NCBI RefSeq assembly: GCF_003351225.1
Contig: NZ_QQSY01000003.1
Coordinates: forward strand, 1 to 64,000
DNA length: 64,000 nucleotides
Source: Dyella solisilvae
Lineage (GTDB): Bacteria; Pseudomonadota; Gammaproteobacteria; Xanthomonadales; Rhodanobacteraceae
Reading direction: 5' to 3'
Part shown: positions 29,701 to 38,197 of the stretch, one piece after another
How positions within the stretch are numbered: position 1 is the stretch's first letter
Layout: each line of letters starts with the position of its first letter
The notes under the pieces: generated by a model
Databases searched by the model: none
What the model was told of the DNA's origin: nothing
What the model saw: only the letters and a program-made list of their open reading frames with translations
Translations under genes and position numbers: made by a program

Positions 29701-30694
29701 CACACCGCCTGCGCCGAACCCGGCCGCCACCGGTATTACGCCGTCGGCGCTGCCACCGTTCCACCTGTGGGTCAACGACCTGCGCTTTGGTGATTCCAAG
29801 CTGGGAGAGGCGCGCCTGGAGACCTGGCCAACCGAGCGTGGCATGCACATTGACCAGCTGCGCACGCTCTCGCGCGGGGTGCAGATCACTGGCGCCGGCG
29901 ACTGGGAAGGCACCGCCGGCAACAGCCGTTCGCACATGCGCATCGATTTCTCCGCGGAGAATCTTGGCGAGATGCTCGGCGCCTTCGGTTACGAGGGCCT
30001 GCTGGCCGGCGGCAAGGTGCGCGCGCAGCTGGACGCCAGCTGGCCGGGGGCGCCTTCCGCCATGGAGCTGGGCAACATGGACGGCAAGCTGAGCATCAAC
30101 ATCACCGATGGCCGCATGCCGGAGGTGGGGCCGGGCGTGGCCCGCCTGTTCGGCCTGGTCTCGGTGCTGGAGCTGCCGCGTCGCCTGACCTTCGATTTCG
30201 GCGACGTGTTCGGCAAGGGGCTGACCTTCGACGCCATCACCGGCGACTTCAAGCTGGGCGACGGCAACGCCGTCACCGACAACCTGCAGATCCGCAGTCC
30301 GGCGGCGGAAATCACCATCAAGGGTCGCACCGGCGTGCACGCCAGGGACTACGACCTGCAAGTGCTGGCCATACCGCACGCCGGCAATACCCTGCCGGTG
30401 GTGGGAGCGGTGGTCGGTGGACCGATCGGCATCGCCGCGGGCTTCGTGGCGCAGGGGTTGCTGGGCAAGGGCATCAACCACGCGGCCAGCGCCCACTACC
30501 GGATCACCGGCAGCTGGGACAAGCCGGTGATCACCGTGGTCGAGAAGAAGGACGTTGCCATTCCGGCCGCCGTACCGCCTTTGACCGGTGAGGCGCTTAC
30601 ACCGGCGCCGACGCCCGCTCAGGCCCCCGCTCAGGCCCCCGCCCAAGCCCCTGCCAAGGCTCCATCTCCGGCCCCGGCCAGCACGGTCCATTGA
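26720..30694 (+). CDS. yhdP: YhdP-family AsmA-like envelope lipid transport protein
   Basis: The 1324-aa protein has one N-terminal membrane segment (about 14-40) and a very long periplasmic part, as in the YhdP (TIGR02099) family. YhdP, with TamB and YdbH, is proposed to carry phospholipids from inner to outer membrane through a long beta groove. An Ala/Pro/Thr linker interrupts it around residues 975-1010 and an AP-rich repeat tail ends it. GTG 26720 is used as start; ATG 26741 is possible. It follows rng by 47 bp, likely the same transcript. Confidence 0.9.
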   Translation: MNALWQKRMRLGVRALAWVAGVALISLAVLMAVAQLLLPTLASHPEWVSARLGEVLQRPVKFDSLEGHSQPAGPLFVMRGLTIGSEDGQVPLRIPEAELKLDFGGWLLPTRHLLNLHARGLQMDMSRDSDGAWHINGIGLAGGQERQRPAFGQLSVGLWLTNTRLEITDHKLERHYTLLADQLRLSRQGRRIRVGALLRREGAPGQLRGAGSFSDDGAEGRLWIGGTDLDLHVMSMGIDMGGYTAESGSGSFESWLDWRDAKVVRSLTRFHLKHLAVGNPDGVVATAPSLDGLAELAIGKDGYTLRWAADNGGAAVISAQAMGTDQAHVDAAVSNLQLGPLVPWLALKPNLSPGLARWVGSGNPRGQITRAQLHWNKADGLQALDVAFKGVAIDPVGKLPGVDGIQGELRGDAEALDVSLPAQSTVVRFPHTFREPFVMPRLQGDLAFWRDDEAWHIGTEALSFEGTGFGGEARGEVALPLAGGPPFMDLYASLSHADVVAAKLFWPIDSMAPAAVQWLDQALVGGSIDHADVLVRGDLKDWPFHHNEGRFEAHADISGLTLEYGKDWPRAENVSAVASFVNSGMIVEASGGESLGNKVDRAVALIPEFGNTVLDLNVSGNGSGASMLEFVRRSPIGIHQADVLSKLKLGGGGAFDFHLSLPVAKAEDFLLDGHAQLKGVDFNAPEWNLKLDKLTGPATFDKAGFHAGPLDTSFRGQPAKLDLAIAGATGQPDTLLSAKLNGRFSMGELVQGYKELDWLSQMADGRADFSIGFNIAHPTASAAVSQQLSVDSTLAGMSLNFPTPMKKPTEGTLPLHLDMNLPMAGSEVQLAVGQVVRARMRLPQNDSQSLAATFAFGAKMPDTMPNHGIRIRGRAAKLDVTGWVQYAASGASNGGPGLESIDVNADQAMVFGHPFADMHLLASSAADGLTVDVDSAALAGRFGVPLADINKRGVTARLQRLYWPRDVVPPPHKAGETAAAASPQAAPAAASTSPTPPAPNPAATGITPSALPPFHLWVNDLRFGDSKLGEARLETWPTERGMHIDQLRTLSRGVQITGAGDWEGTAGNSRSHMRIDFSAENLGEMLGAFGYEGLLAGGKVRAQLDASWPGAPSAMELGNMDGKLSINITDGRMPEVGPGVARLFGLVSVLELPRRLTFDFGDVFGKGLTFDAITGDFKLGDGNAVTDNLQIRSPAAEITIKGRTGVHARDYDLQVLAIPHAGNTLPVVGAVVGGPIGIAAGFVAQGLLGKGINHAASAHYRITGSWDKPVITVVEKKDVAIPAAVPPLTGEALTPAPTPAQAPAQAPAQAPAKAPSPAPASTVH

Positions 30695-30783
30695 TGCCGG
30701 GCCCACCCGTCGCGCGCCTTTAAACCGTCGGCGGCGGACCCCAACTTGTTACAGTCCCCCTTTTGACCGATGGCAACGACTTC

Positions 30784-32223
30784 ATGGATTCCCTGATCGC
30801 GCAGGCCGAACGCCGCCTGCTGGCGCCGGGCGGCCTTGCCGCCACCGACCTGGACCGGGTCTTCAACCAGTTGATGGGCCCGTCCATCGACGCCGCCGAC
30901 CTGTATTTCCAGCACTCGCGCAGCGAGTCCTGGGTGCTGGAGGAGGGCATCGTCAAGGACGGCAGCCACTCCATCGAGCAGGGCGTGGGCGTGCGCGCCA
31001 TCAGCGGCGAGAAGACCGGTTTCGCCTACTCCGACGAGATCGTGCTGCCGCAGCTGCTGGAGGCCTCCAGGGCCGCCCGCGCCATCGCCCAGGGCGGCAA
31101 CGGCGTCGGCAAGCCGCTGGCGCTGAACGGCGCCCGCCAGCTGTACCCCGCGATCGACCCCGTGGAAAGCCTGCCCAATCCCGACAAGATCGCCCTGCTG
31201 CGCGAGGTGGATGCCTATGCGCGCTCGCGCGACCCGCGCATCAAGCAGGTGATCGTGAGCTTGGCGGCCACCATGGACACGGTGCTGGTGGCCGCGTCCG
31301 ACGGCACGCTGGCCGCAGACGTGCGCCCGCTGGTGCGCCTGAACGTGCAGGTGATCGCCGAGCACAACGGCCGCCGCGAGCAGGGCAGCGCCGGTGGCGG
31401 CGGTCGCTATGGCTACCGCGAACTGATCGAGAACGGCCGCGCGCTGGCCTTTGCCGATGAAGCGGTCCGTGGCGCGCTGGTGAACCTGGACGCCGTGGAC
31501 GCGCCGGCTGGCAGCATGCCGGTGGTGCTGGGTCCGGGCTGGCCTGGCGTGCTGCTGCACGAGGCGATCGGCCATGGCCTGGAAGGCGACTTCAACCGCA
31601 AGGGCAGTTCCGCCTTCGCCGGCCGCATTGGCCAGCGCGTGGCGGCGCCCGGCGTCACCGTGGTGGACGACGGTACCCTGGTCGGTCGCCGCGGTTCACT
31701 GAGCGTAGACGACGAGGGCACGCCCACCGAGTGCACCACGCTGATCGAGGACGGCATCCTCAAGGGCTACATACAGGACAAGCTCAACGCGCGCTTGATG
31801 GGCATGGCCCCCACCGGCAATGGTCGCCGCGAATCGTTCGCGCAGCTGCCGATGCCGCGCATGACCAACACCTACATGCTGGCTGGCCAGCACGATCCGC
31901 AGGAGATCATCCGCTCGGTGAAGCGTGGCCTGTACGCGGTGAACTTTGGCGGTGGCCAGGTGGACATTACCAGCGGCAAGTTCGTGTTCTCCGCCAGCGA
32001 GGCCTACCTGATCGAGGACGGCAAGATCACCCGCCCGGTAAAAGGCGCCACCCTGATCGGCGCCGGCCCCGAAGTGCTCACCCGCGTCTCCATGATCGGC
32101 AACGACCTCTCGCTCGACGAAGGCGTCGGCGTGTGCGGCAAGGATGGCCAGAGCGTGCCGGTGGGCGTCGGTCAGCCGACGTTGAAGGTGGATGCGATGA
32201 CGGTGGGTGGTACCGCGTCCTAA
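30784..32223 (+). CDS. tldD: Metalloprotease TldD
   Basis: The 479-aa protein is full-length TldD. Signatures are [36 protein letters not shown] and the zinc motif [11 protein letters not shown]. With TldE/PmbA it forms a heterodimer that cleaves unstructured peptides (microcin and CcdA in E. coli). I start at ATG 30784; no good ribosome site is seen. TTG 30763 is in frame but unlikely. Its partner pmbA is 4 kb downstream. The end overlaps the convergent hydroxylase gene by 4 bp. Confidence 0.95.
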   Translation: MDSLIAQAERRLLAPGGLAATDLDRVFNQLMGPSIDAADLYFQHSRSESWVLEEGIVKDGSHSIEQGVGVRAISGEKTGFAYSDEIVLPQLLEASRAARAIAQGGNGVGKPLALNGARQLYPAIDPVESLPNPDKIALLREVDAYARSRDPRIKQVIVSLAATMDTVLVAASDGTLAADVRPLVRLNVQVIAEHNGRREQGSAGGGGRYGYRELIENGRALAFADEAVRGALVNLDAVDAPAGSMPVVLGPGWPGVLLHEAIGHGLEGDFNRKGSSAFAGRIGQRVAAPGVTVVDDGTLVGRRGSLSVDDEGTPTECTTLIEDGILKGYIQDKLNARLMGMAPTGNGRRESFAQLPMPRMTNTYMLAGQHDPQEIIRSVKRGLYAVNFGGGQVDITSGKFVFSASEAYLIEDGKITRPVKGATLIGAGPEVLTRVSMIGNDLSLDEGVGVCGKDGQSVPVGVGQPTLKVDAMTVGGTAS

Positions 32224-33134
32224 TCGCCGAAGGCGGGCATTGGCGTGGCTTCGGGCGCCGTCTGCATCCCATGCAGGCGGCGCAGGTCTTCGGTGGTCTC
32301 GCCCTTGCCGTTCGGGCGCCAGCCCGGCGGCGCAAACAGGTAGCCGAACCATTCGCGCGGACTGCGCGCGCCGCGCAGGTCACGCGCCAGTTCCGCCCAG
32401 GGGGCGAACTCCAGTCGCAGCACGTTGTAGCCAGTCGCCGGATGCACCAGGCCATAGCGGCAGGGCACGTCGTCCCGTTCGGCGACATAGGTGCCGAACA
32501 GCCGGTCGAACACGATCAGCACGCCGCCATAGTTGGCATCCAGGTATTCCAGATTCGCGCCGTGATGCACCCGGTGCGAAGAGGGCGTGTTGAGCACGTA
32601 CTCCAGCCAGCCCAGGCGGGGAATCCAGGTGGCGTGCAGCCAGAACTGGTAAAGCAGGTTGAGCGCGAGCGTGGTGAGCACCAGCCTGGGTGTGAAACCC
32701 AGCCAGGCCAGCGGCGTGAAGAACAACTGGCTGCCGGTGATGCGGCCCATCCAGCCCAGCCGATAGGCTGCGGACAGATTCAGCTGATTGGGTGAGTGGT
32801 GAACCCGGTGGGTCAGCCAGAACCAGCGCACGCGATGCGCCGCGCGGTGGTACCAGTAGTAGCAGAACTCCATCCCGACGAATAAGAGCAACACGCTCCA
32901 GGCGCCGCCAAGCGTGATGGTGGCGAGGCGGTGGCTCCAGGCCAGTGCGAACACCGGGGCAGCCAGCGACAGCGGCAGCAACACCAGAGCCTGGCGTCCA
33001 AGCTGGTCGAGGATCGATAACCCCATCGCCTTCCAGTCGTACCGGCCGGGCTGTCGGCGGTTCAGCACCACCGCCTCCGCCAGTGAGGCGGTCAGGGCAA
33101 AGGGCAGGGCGATCAGGAGCAGGTCGTGGGGCAT
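32220..33134 (-). CDS. Sterol desaturase / fatty acid hydroxylase family membrane protein
   Basis: The 304-aa protein has about five hydrophobic segments and the three histidine clusters of the di-iron family: HRAAH, HRVHH and a second HRVHH ([14 protein letters not shown]). Members hydroxylate or desaturate lipid chains; the lipid here is unknown. It stands alone on the minus strand between tldD and the YeiH-type gene. Confidence 0.9.
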   Translation of the reverse strand: MPHDLLLIALPFALTASLAEAVVLNRRQPGRYDWKAMGLSILDQLGRQALVLLPLSLAAPVFALAWSHRLATITLGGAWSVLLLFVGMEFCYYWYHRAAHRVRWFWLTHRVHHSPNQLNLSAAYRLGWMGRITGSQLFFTPLAWLGFTPRLVLTTLALNLLYQFWLHATWIPRLGWLEYVLNTPSSHRVHHGANLEYLDANYGGVLIVFDRLFGTYVAERDDVPCRYGLVHPATGYNVLRLEFAPWAELARDLRGARSPREWFGYLFAPPGWRPNGKGETTEDLRRLHGMQTAPEATPMPAFGD

Positions 33135-33325
33135 GCGAAGTCAGTGCGCTCACCGGTATGGCGGCCAGTCTAAGCGCAACACCCACGTCCGTGCCGCGTT
33201 GCATCGGGCATGTAACGCCGGTGAGCCGGTTTCGCCTATGTGACAGTCGCCGCCAACGGGCATATGGATAGAACGAAAGCTCATTTTGCTTTCGCGCCGC
33301 ACCGGTGGACATTTCACGGTGCGGA

Positions 33326-33367
33326 TGGATGTCCGACGTGAAGCCGTCCGGACGTCTGGATGTCCGA
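33326..33367 (+). repeat. Direct repeat TGGATGTCCGA upstream of the YeiH-type gene
   Basis: Two exact copies (33326-33336 and 33357-33367) lie 31 bp apart, about three helical turns, with the palindrome CGTCCGGACG between them. The second copy is 30 bp before the ATG. This is a plausible operator for an unidentified activator or repressor. Confidence 0.4.
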
Positions 33368-33397
33368 TCTCAATGTGCCTGCAAAGAGGGCGATGCC

Positions 33398-34816
33398 ATG
33401 AGTGAAATCACGCGCGTGCTGCCGGCTGGCGCATCGCCGGTCGAAGATGCTGCCGTGCGCGTGCCGCGCACTGGCGTGTTCTCCAACGAAGACTGGTGGT
33501 CAGTCTGGATCGGCCTGCTGGTGATCGTGGTGGCCTGGGCGTTGTTCGCCAGCGGCAGCAGCCTGAAGTGGCTGGCGGTGGCGCCGGCCAAATGGACGAC
33601 GCTGAGCGAAGTGGGACATGGCATCGTCGCCCATTTGCCGAACTATCTCGCGCTGTTCGCGACGTTCGCGTTGCTGTTCGGCACCGGCCTGGCGGTGCTC
33701 GGCCACTCCCTCTCGCGCTTTCTGCGGGGGTTCCTCATCCTGTTTGTCGCATCGCTGGTGATCTTCACCGCGTCGGCGTGGACGCAGGCGTCCCATTACA
33801 ACCTTGAAGCGCCGTTGCTGGCGCTGGCATCCGGATTGCTGGTGTCGAACCTGGTGAAGCTGCCGGAGTGGTTCCAGTCGGCGCTGCGCGTGGAGTTCTA
33901 CATCAAGGTGGGCATCGTACTGCTGGGCGCGACCCTGCCGCTGACTTTGCTGGTGTGGGCCGGCCCTGTGGCGGTGGGACAGGCGACCATCGTCTCGCTG
34001 GCGACGTTCTTCACCATCTTCTTCGCCGGCAAGGCGCTTGGCCTGGACAAGCGCTTCGCCGCGGTGCTGGGCGTGGGCGGCGCCGTGTGCGGCGTGTCGG
34101 CGTCGATTGCCGCTGGCGGCGCGGTGCGCGCCAAGCGTGAACATGCCTCGATGGCGATCACCCTGGTGGTGGTGTGGGCGATCGTGATGATCTTCGTGCT
34201 GCCGTTTGCCTCGCGTGCGCTGGGCTTGTCCACTGCCGTGGCCGGCGCGTGGATCGGCACGTCCGAATTCGCCGATGCGGCGGGCATCGCTGCGGCGCAG
34301 GCCTATGGCGATGCCGCCCGCCATGCCGGCGGCGCCATTGCCGGCGCGCCTGACGCGGCGGTGCAGGCCTTCACCCTGATGAAGGTGGTGGGCCGCGACA
34401 TCTGGATCGGCATCTGGGCTTTCACCCTGGCCTGGGTGGCCGCCACCCGCTGGAGCCGTGACGACGGCGTGCAGGCGAAGGCGGATGTGCGCGAGATCTG
34501 GGCGCGCTTTCCGAAGTTCGTCATCGGCTTCGTGCTGGCCTCCGCACTGGTGACCTGGATCGCCAGCCACTACTCGCTGGCGGACTACCGCAAGATCGTC
34601 ACGCCGGACCTGGTGGCGCCGATCAGCACGTTGCGCACCTGGGCCTTCACCTTCTGCTTCCTCAGCATCGGCCTCACCACGCGACTGCGCTCGCTGACCG
34701 CGATCGGCTGGAGGCCGTTCCTGGCCTTCACGATTGGCGTGGCGGTGAACGTGGTGGTCGGCTACCTGCTGTCGGTGCATGTGTTCGCCGATTACTGGAA
34801 CGGACTCGGCGGATGA
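33398..34816 (+). CDS. YeiH-family putative sulfate exporter (UPF0324)
   Basis: The 472-aa membrane protein has ten or more hydrophobic segments and the family motifs GIVLLGATLPL, GVGGAVCGVSASIAAG and GTSEFADAAGIAAA. YeiH proteins are annotated as sulfate exporters, but direct evidence is slim. ATG 33398 is chosen because GAGGG lies 9 bases before it; upstream in-frame codons have no ribosome site. A small Cys-rich ORF overlaps its stop as ATGA. Confidence 0.88.
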   Translation: MSEITRVLPAGASPVEDAAVRVPRTGVFSNEDWWSVWIGLLVIVVAWALFASGSSLKWLAVAPAKWTTLSEVGHGIVAHLPNYLALFATFALLFGTGLAVLGHSLSRFLRGFLILFVASLVIFTASAWTQASHYNLEAPLLALASGLLVSNLVKLPEWFQSALRVEFYIKVGIVLLGATLPLTLLVWAGPVAVGQATIVSLATFFTIFFAGKALGLDKRFAAVLGVGGAVCGVSASIAAGGAVRAKREHASMAITLVVVWAIVMIFVLPFASRALGLSTAVAGAWIGTSEFADAAGIAAAQAYGDAARHAGGAIAGAPDAAVQAFTLMKVVGRDIWIGIWAFTLAWVAATRWSRDDGVQAKADVREIWARFPKFVIGFVLASALVTWIASHYSLADYRKIVTPDLVAPISTLRTWAFTFCFLSIGLTTRLRSLTAIGWRPFLAFTIGVAVNVVVGYLLSVHVFADYWNGLGG

Positions 34817-35037
34817 GCGCGGCGGTGGCCGCCGATCTGCCCCGCGCGGCGCCGGCATGCTGCCTGCATTGCCGGCATCGCGAGGAGGCGCGGCAACGTC
34901 TGGAGCCACAGCTCCCGGGGATGGCGTCGTTCGGTTCGGCTTATGGCGCTACCGTCGCGGAGAGCCGCTTGTGTGGGCTGCACGACTGCTGGGTGTCGCC
35001 GCGAGACACATGCAGCCAGTTTGAGCGGAAGGGCTGA
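34813..35037 (+). CDS. Small cysteine-rich hypothetical protein
   Basis: This 74-aa ORF starts inside the stop region of the YeiH-type gene (ATGA overlap), which suggests coupling. It has six cysteines in an ordered pattern (CCLHC, then CGLHDC and CSQF), reminiscent of small metal-binding or redox proteins. I do not recognise a named family. The ribosome site is weak and its end runs close to an interspersed repeat, so a spurious ORF cannot be excluded. Confidence 0.5.
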   Translation: MSAAVAADLPRAAPACCLHCRHREEARQRLEPQLPGMASFGSAYGATVAESRLCGLHDCWVSPRDTCSQFERKG

Positions 35038-35049
35038 GTTCCAACGTGC

Positions 35050-35205
35050 CGTCATCCCAGCGTAGGCTGGGATCCAGCGTCTTTTATTTGCTCTGGCGCC
35101 AAGAGCAAGGCACTGGATGACTCGCTACGATCGCCCCCTTGGGGGCCGCCCTTCGGGCGTTCTGCGCGCTTTGCGCTTGTCCGGCCTCCGCCGGGATGAC
35201 GATGA
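35050..35205. repeat. MITE-like interspersed repeat with inverted ends
   Basis: One end reads CGTCATCCCAGC and folds with GCTGGGAT (loop GTAG), followed by CCAGCGTCTTTT. The other end reads CACTGGATGA and closes with CCGCCGGGATGACG, an inverted copy of the first. Inside are TTGCTCT/AGAGCAA (35088-35108) and three more short hairpins. This matches the style of non-coding repeats that carry outward CGTCATCCC ends in many proteobacteria. Confidence 0.65.
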
Positions 35206-35210
35206 GGAGC

Positions 35211-35792
35211 TCAGGGCTCCTCGTGTTCCGATTCGTCTTCGCCTTCAGCGGCTTCCTCGGCATCCACATCGCCACCATCGGCCAGCTGCTTCAGCAACTG
35301 GTAGATCTCGCGGTACGCCCGCGGCGGCTTGTTGGCGTCTTTCTCCGCCTTAGCCTGGCGCACCAGCGAGCGCAGGTGCTGGCGATCGAGATTCGGATAC
35401 TGCTCGATCAGCTCACCGATAACGCCATCGGTATCGGTCAGCAGGCGCTCGCGCGTCACCTCGAGGCGATGCATGGCGGCGGTCTCCTGACGCTGGCGCT
35501 CGCGGTTCTCGCCCAGCGCGGCGCGCACGCCGTCGAACACTTCGGCCTCGTGGCGGCGCATCACCTTCGCCAGGAACGCCATCTGGCGCTTGCGCGCGAT
35601 ATGCGCGGTGATGCGGCGGGTGTTGGCAATCTCGCGCTGCACGTCTTCGGGCAGATCGAGCTTGGCCAGCTTCGAGGCCGGCAGTTCGACCAACTGGTTG
35701 GCCAGGGCCAGAACGGCCAGCGCGTCGCGGCGCTGCTGCGTGCGGGTGGGGCCGTAATCGTGGTCGGGATCGTGGGTGTAGGTACGCTTCAC
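35211..35792 (-). CDS. darP: Ribosome-associated protein DarP/YjgA (DUF615)
   Basis: The 193-aa, charged, largely helical protein matches DarP, which binds the 50S subunit late in assembly near the peptidyl-transferase centre in E. coli. Typical stretches are RTQQRRDALAVLALANQLVEL and NLDRQHLRSLVRQA. The acidic tail (DAEEAAEGEDESEHEEP) is longer than in E. coli. It neighbours pmbA, as in E. coli. Confidence 0.92.
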   Translation of the reverse strand: MKRTYTHDPDHDYGPTRTQQRRDALAVLALANQLVELPASKLAKLDLPEDVQREIANTRRITAHIARKRQMAFLAKVMRRHEAEVFDGVRAALGENRERQRQETAAMHRLEVTRERLLTDTDGVIGELIEQYPNLDRQHLRSLVRQAKAEKDANKPPRAYREIYQLLKQLADGGDVDAEEAAEGEDESEHEEP

Positions 35793-35822
35793 TCGGGGTC
35801 TTCCAGCAGGGCGGCCAGGCGG

Positions 35823-36071
35823 TCAGTGGGTGGCGCTGTGGCTGTCGAACAGGTTCGGTTCGGCCTGTTCCAGGGCGAATCGGGGAATCGGCTCACCTTC
35901 CAGTTCCACCGTTTCGCAGAACATCGTGGCGGGACGCACCCACAGGCCGAAGTCGCCATAGAGCGCCTGGTAGACCACCACTTCTTCCATCGTCTCGCTG
36001 TGCCGGGCCGTGCCCAGTACGCGGTAGCGCTGGCCCTTGTAGTGACGGTAGATGCCGGCTGTCGGTGACAT
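35823..36071 (-). CDS. DUF1653 family protein
   Basis: The 82-aa protein matches the small DUF1653 family: GIYRHYKGQRYRVLG, ARHSETMEEVVVYQALYGD and GLWVRPATMF. The function is unknown. GGAGAAAG precedes the ATG at 36071. It is 30 bp upstream of darP on the same strand, so likely one transcript, and is divergent from pmbA. Confidence 0.88.
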   Translation of the reverse strand: MSPTAGIYRHYKGQRYRVLGTARHSETMEEVVVYQALYGDFGLWVRPATMFCETVELEGEPIPRFALEQAEPNLFDSHSATH

Positions 36072-36186
36072 GGCTTTCTCCGGGGACGCTCTTTGCAAAT
36101 CGGCCACGCAACCCCATCTCGGGAAAGCTGCGCGGGTAGGACCGCGTATTCTACCCGTTACCCGCTTGCCTGCAGGAATCCCTCGC

Positions 36187-37539
36187 GTGACCGAACTTGC
36201 CCCCACCCAGGACCGCAGCCTGGACGAACTGGATCGACTGGCCCAGCTGGCTGAGGAAGTGATCCGCCGCGCCCGCGCCGCGGGCGCCAGCCAGGCCGAG
36301 GTGGCGGCCAGCATCGATACCGGCCTGAACGTCAACGTGCGCCTGGGTGAGGTGGAGACGGTCGAGCACACCCGCGACCGCGGATTCGGGCTCACCGTGT
36401 ATTTCGGCCAGCGCAAGGGCTCGGCCAGCACGGCCGACCTCAACCCCGAGTCGATCCAGGCGACCCTGGAGCAGGCCTGCGCCATTGCCCGCTTCACCGA
36501 GGAAGACCCGGCGGCCGGCCTGGCCGACGCCTCGCGCATGGCCACCGAGTTCCCTGACCTGGACCTGTGGCACCCGTGGCGCATCGACACCAGCGAAGCG
36601 ATCGCCCTCGGCAGGGACATCGAGGACGCCGGTCGGGCCCATGCGGGCATCAGCAATTCCGATGGCGCCAGCGTGCAGATGGGCGAGGCCCTGGCGGTCT
36701 ACGCCAATTCGCACGGCTTCGTCGGCCGCGAGCGCGGCACCCGCCACTCGCTGTCGCTGTCGCTGATCGCCGGCGACGACGAGGGCATGCAGCGCGATTA
36801 CTGGTACGACAGCGTGCGCGCGGCGGGCGACTTCATGAGCGCCCAGACGCTGGGCGACAAGGCGGCCCAGCGCACGCTGGCGCGCATGGGCGCCCAGCGT
36901 CTGTCCACGCGCCAGTGCCCGGTGCTGTTCGCGCCGGAGGTGGCGCGCGGGCTGGTCGGACATCTGGTCGGCGCGGTCAGTGGCGGTGCCCTGTATCGCC
37001 GGGCCAGCTTCCTGCTCGACCATGCCGGCCAGCAGGTCATGCCGTCGTGGATGAACATCGTGGAGCGCCCGTTCCTGATGCGCGGTCAGGGTTCGGGCGC
37101 CTTCGACGCCGAGGGCGTGGCCACGCGCGACAGCGCGCTCATCGAGAACGGCGTGCTGGCCCGCTACGTACTCGGCAGTTATTCGGCCCGCAAGCTGGGG
37201 CTGGCCTCCACCGGCAACGCCGGCGGCATCCACAATCTGCTGGTGGAGCCAGGCCAAGACGACTTCGCCGGCATGCTGCGCCGCATGGGCACTGGCCTGC
37301 TGGTGACCGAGGTGATGGGGCAGGGCGTGTCCACCGTCACCGGCGATTACTCGCGCGGCGCCGCCGGCTTCTGGGTGGAGAACGGGCAGATCGCCTATCC
37401 GGTAGAAGAGATCACCATCGCGGCGAACCTGCGCGACATGTACGCCAACATCGTCGCCGTGGGCGCCGACGTGGATCCGCGCTCGCACATCCTCACCGGC
37501 TCGATCCTGCTCGAGCAGATGACCATCGCCGGCGAGTAG
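36187..37539 (+). CDS. pmbA: Metalloprotease subunit PmbA/TldE
   Basis: The 450-aa protein is the TldD-related but zinc-site-lacking subunit TldE (PmbA), with typical segments EHTRDRGFGLTVYFGQRKGSAST, GDYSRGAAGFWVENG and ILTGSILLEQM. It pairs with TldD. Start is GTG 36187 with AGGA upstream, and the sequence before it is non-conserved. Adjacent to darP, the usual order in Gammaproteobacteria. Confidence 0.94.
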   Translation: MTELAPTQDRSLDELDRLAQLAEEVIRRARAAGASQAEVAASIDTGLNVNVRLGEVETVEHTRDRGFGLTVYFGQRKGSASTADLNPESIQATLEQACAIARFTEEDPAAGLADASRMATEFPDLDLWHPWRIDTSEAIALGRDIEDAGRAHAGISNSDGASVQMGEALAVYANSHGFVGRERGTRHSLSLSLIAGDDEGMQRDYWYDSVRAAGDFMSAQTLGDKAAQRTLARMGAQRLSTRQCPVLFAPEVARGLVGHLVGAVSGGALYRRASFLLDHAGQQVMPSWMNIVERPFLMRGQGSGAFDAEGVATRDSALIENGVLARYVLGSYSARKLGLASTGNAGGIHNLLVEPGQDDFAGMLRRMGTGLLVTEVMGQGVSTVTGDYSRGAAGFWVENGQIAYPVEEITIAANLRDMYANIVAVGADVDPRSHILTGSILLEQMTIAGE

Positions 37540-37650
37540 CCCTTCTGGCGGGGGTATTTCCCGCGTGTCCTTGTTACGATCTCCTTGCCGGTTCGCGCCG
37601 CTGACGCCGGGCCGGCAGGACAACGAGGTTCACGACCAGGAGATGCGCGC

Positions 37651-38085
37651 ATGAGCGTTCCACCCGAGTCCGTCGTACCGCCGCCGAACGACCCCGCCGC
37701 GTCGTCCGACCTACCCTCCGCCCAGCAGCGCCAGTGGGCCATGTTTGCCCACCTGTCGGCGTTGCTTGGCCTGGTCATCACCGGCCATTGGCTTGGCTGG
37801 GGATGTTTCCTGGGGCCGCTGGTCATCTGGTTGGTCAAGAAGGATGCGATGCCCTTCGTCGATGATCAGGGCAAGGAAGCACTCAACTTCAACATCACCG
37901 TGGCCATCGTCTTCTTCGCGCTGTTCTTGCTCACCTTGCTCACGCTTGGCTTGGGTGTGCTGGTGGCATGGCCTGTCGGCGTGGTGGTGGGTGTAGCCTG
38001 GCTGGTGTTCACCATCGTGGCCGCCATCCGCGCCAATGAGGGCGTGCGCTACCGCTACCCGTTCACGCTGCGGCTGATCCGGTGA
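37651..38085 (+). CDS. DUF4870 (Tic20-like) membrane protein
   Basis: The 144-aa protein has a Pro-rich N-terminus and three to four hydrophobic segments. The DUF4870 signature is WAMFAHLSALLG, then FVDDQGKEALNFNITVAI. The function is unknown. AGGAG lies upstream of the ATG. It is followed by a long palindromic repeat. Confidence 0.85.
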   Translation: MSVPPESVVPPPNDPAASSDLPSAQQRQWAMFAHLSALLGLVITGHWLGWGCFLGPLVIWLVKKDAMPFVDDQGKEALNFNITVAIVFFALFLLTLLTLGLGVLVAWPVGVVVGVAWLVFTIVAAIRANEGVRYRYPFTLRLIR

Positions 38086-38095
38086 GGCGAAGAGC

Positions 38096-38197
38096 GAAGA
38101 GCGAGGAGTGAGTGTGGAGAAGTGAGTAGTGAGAGAAAGCCGTTGCCACTCGGCTCTCTCTCACTACTCGCTTCTCCCGACTATCTCCTCGCTCTTC
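38096..38197. repeat. Long inverted repeat of the AGTGAGAG family (copy 1)
   Basis: Two 47-bp arms (38096-38142 and 38151-38197) are about 90% complementary around an 8-base loop. The sequence is purine-rich on one arm (GAAGAGCGAGGAG, AGTGAGAGA, AGCCG). It lies between convergent genes and includes the stop codon of the minus-strand gene. It may terminate transcription in both directions. A shorter relative is at 43957-44010. Confidence 0.85.

Noticed and set aside
26669-30706. 1345-aa minus-strand ORF opposite the YhdP-type gene
   Set aside because: Mirror of a real gene with AsmA-like features and an N-terminal membrane segment; the antisense product is Gln/His/Arg-rich with no domain.
33305-33397. 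Longer N-terminus of the YeiH-type protein
   Set aside because: Upstream codons overlap the direct repeats and lack a ribosome site; ATG 33398 has GAGGG.
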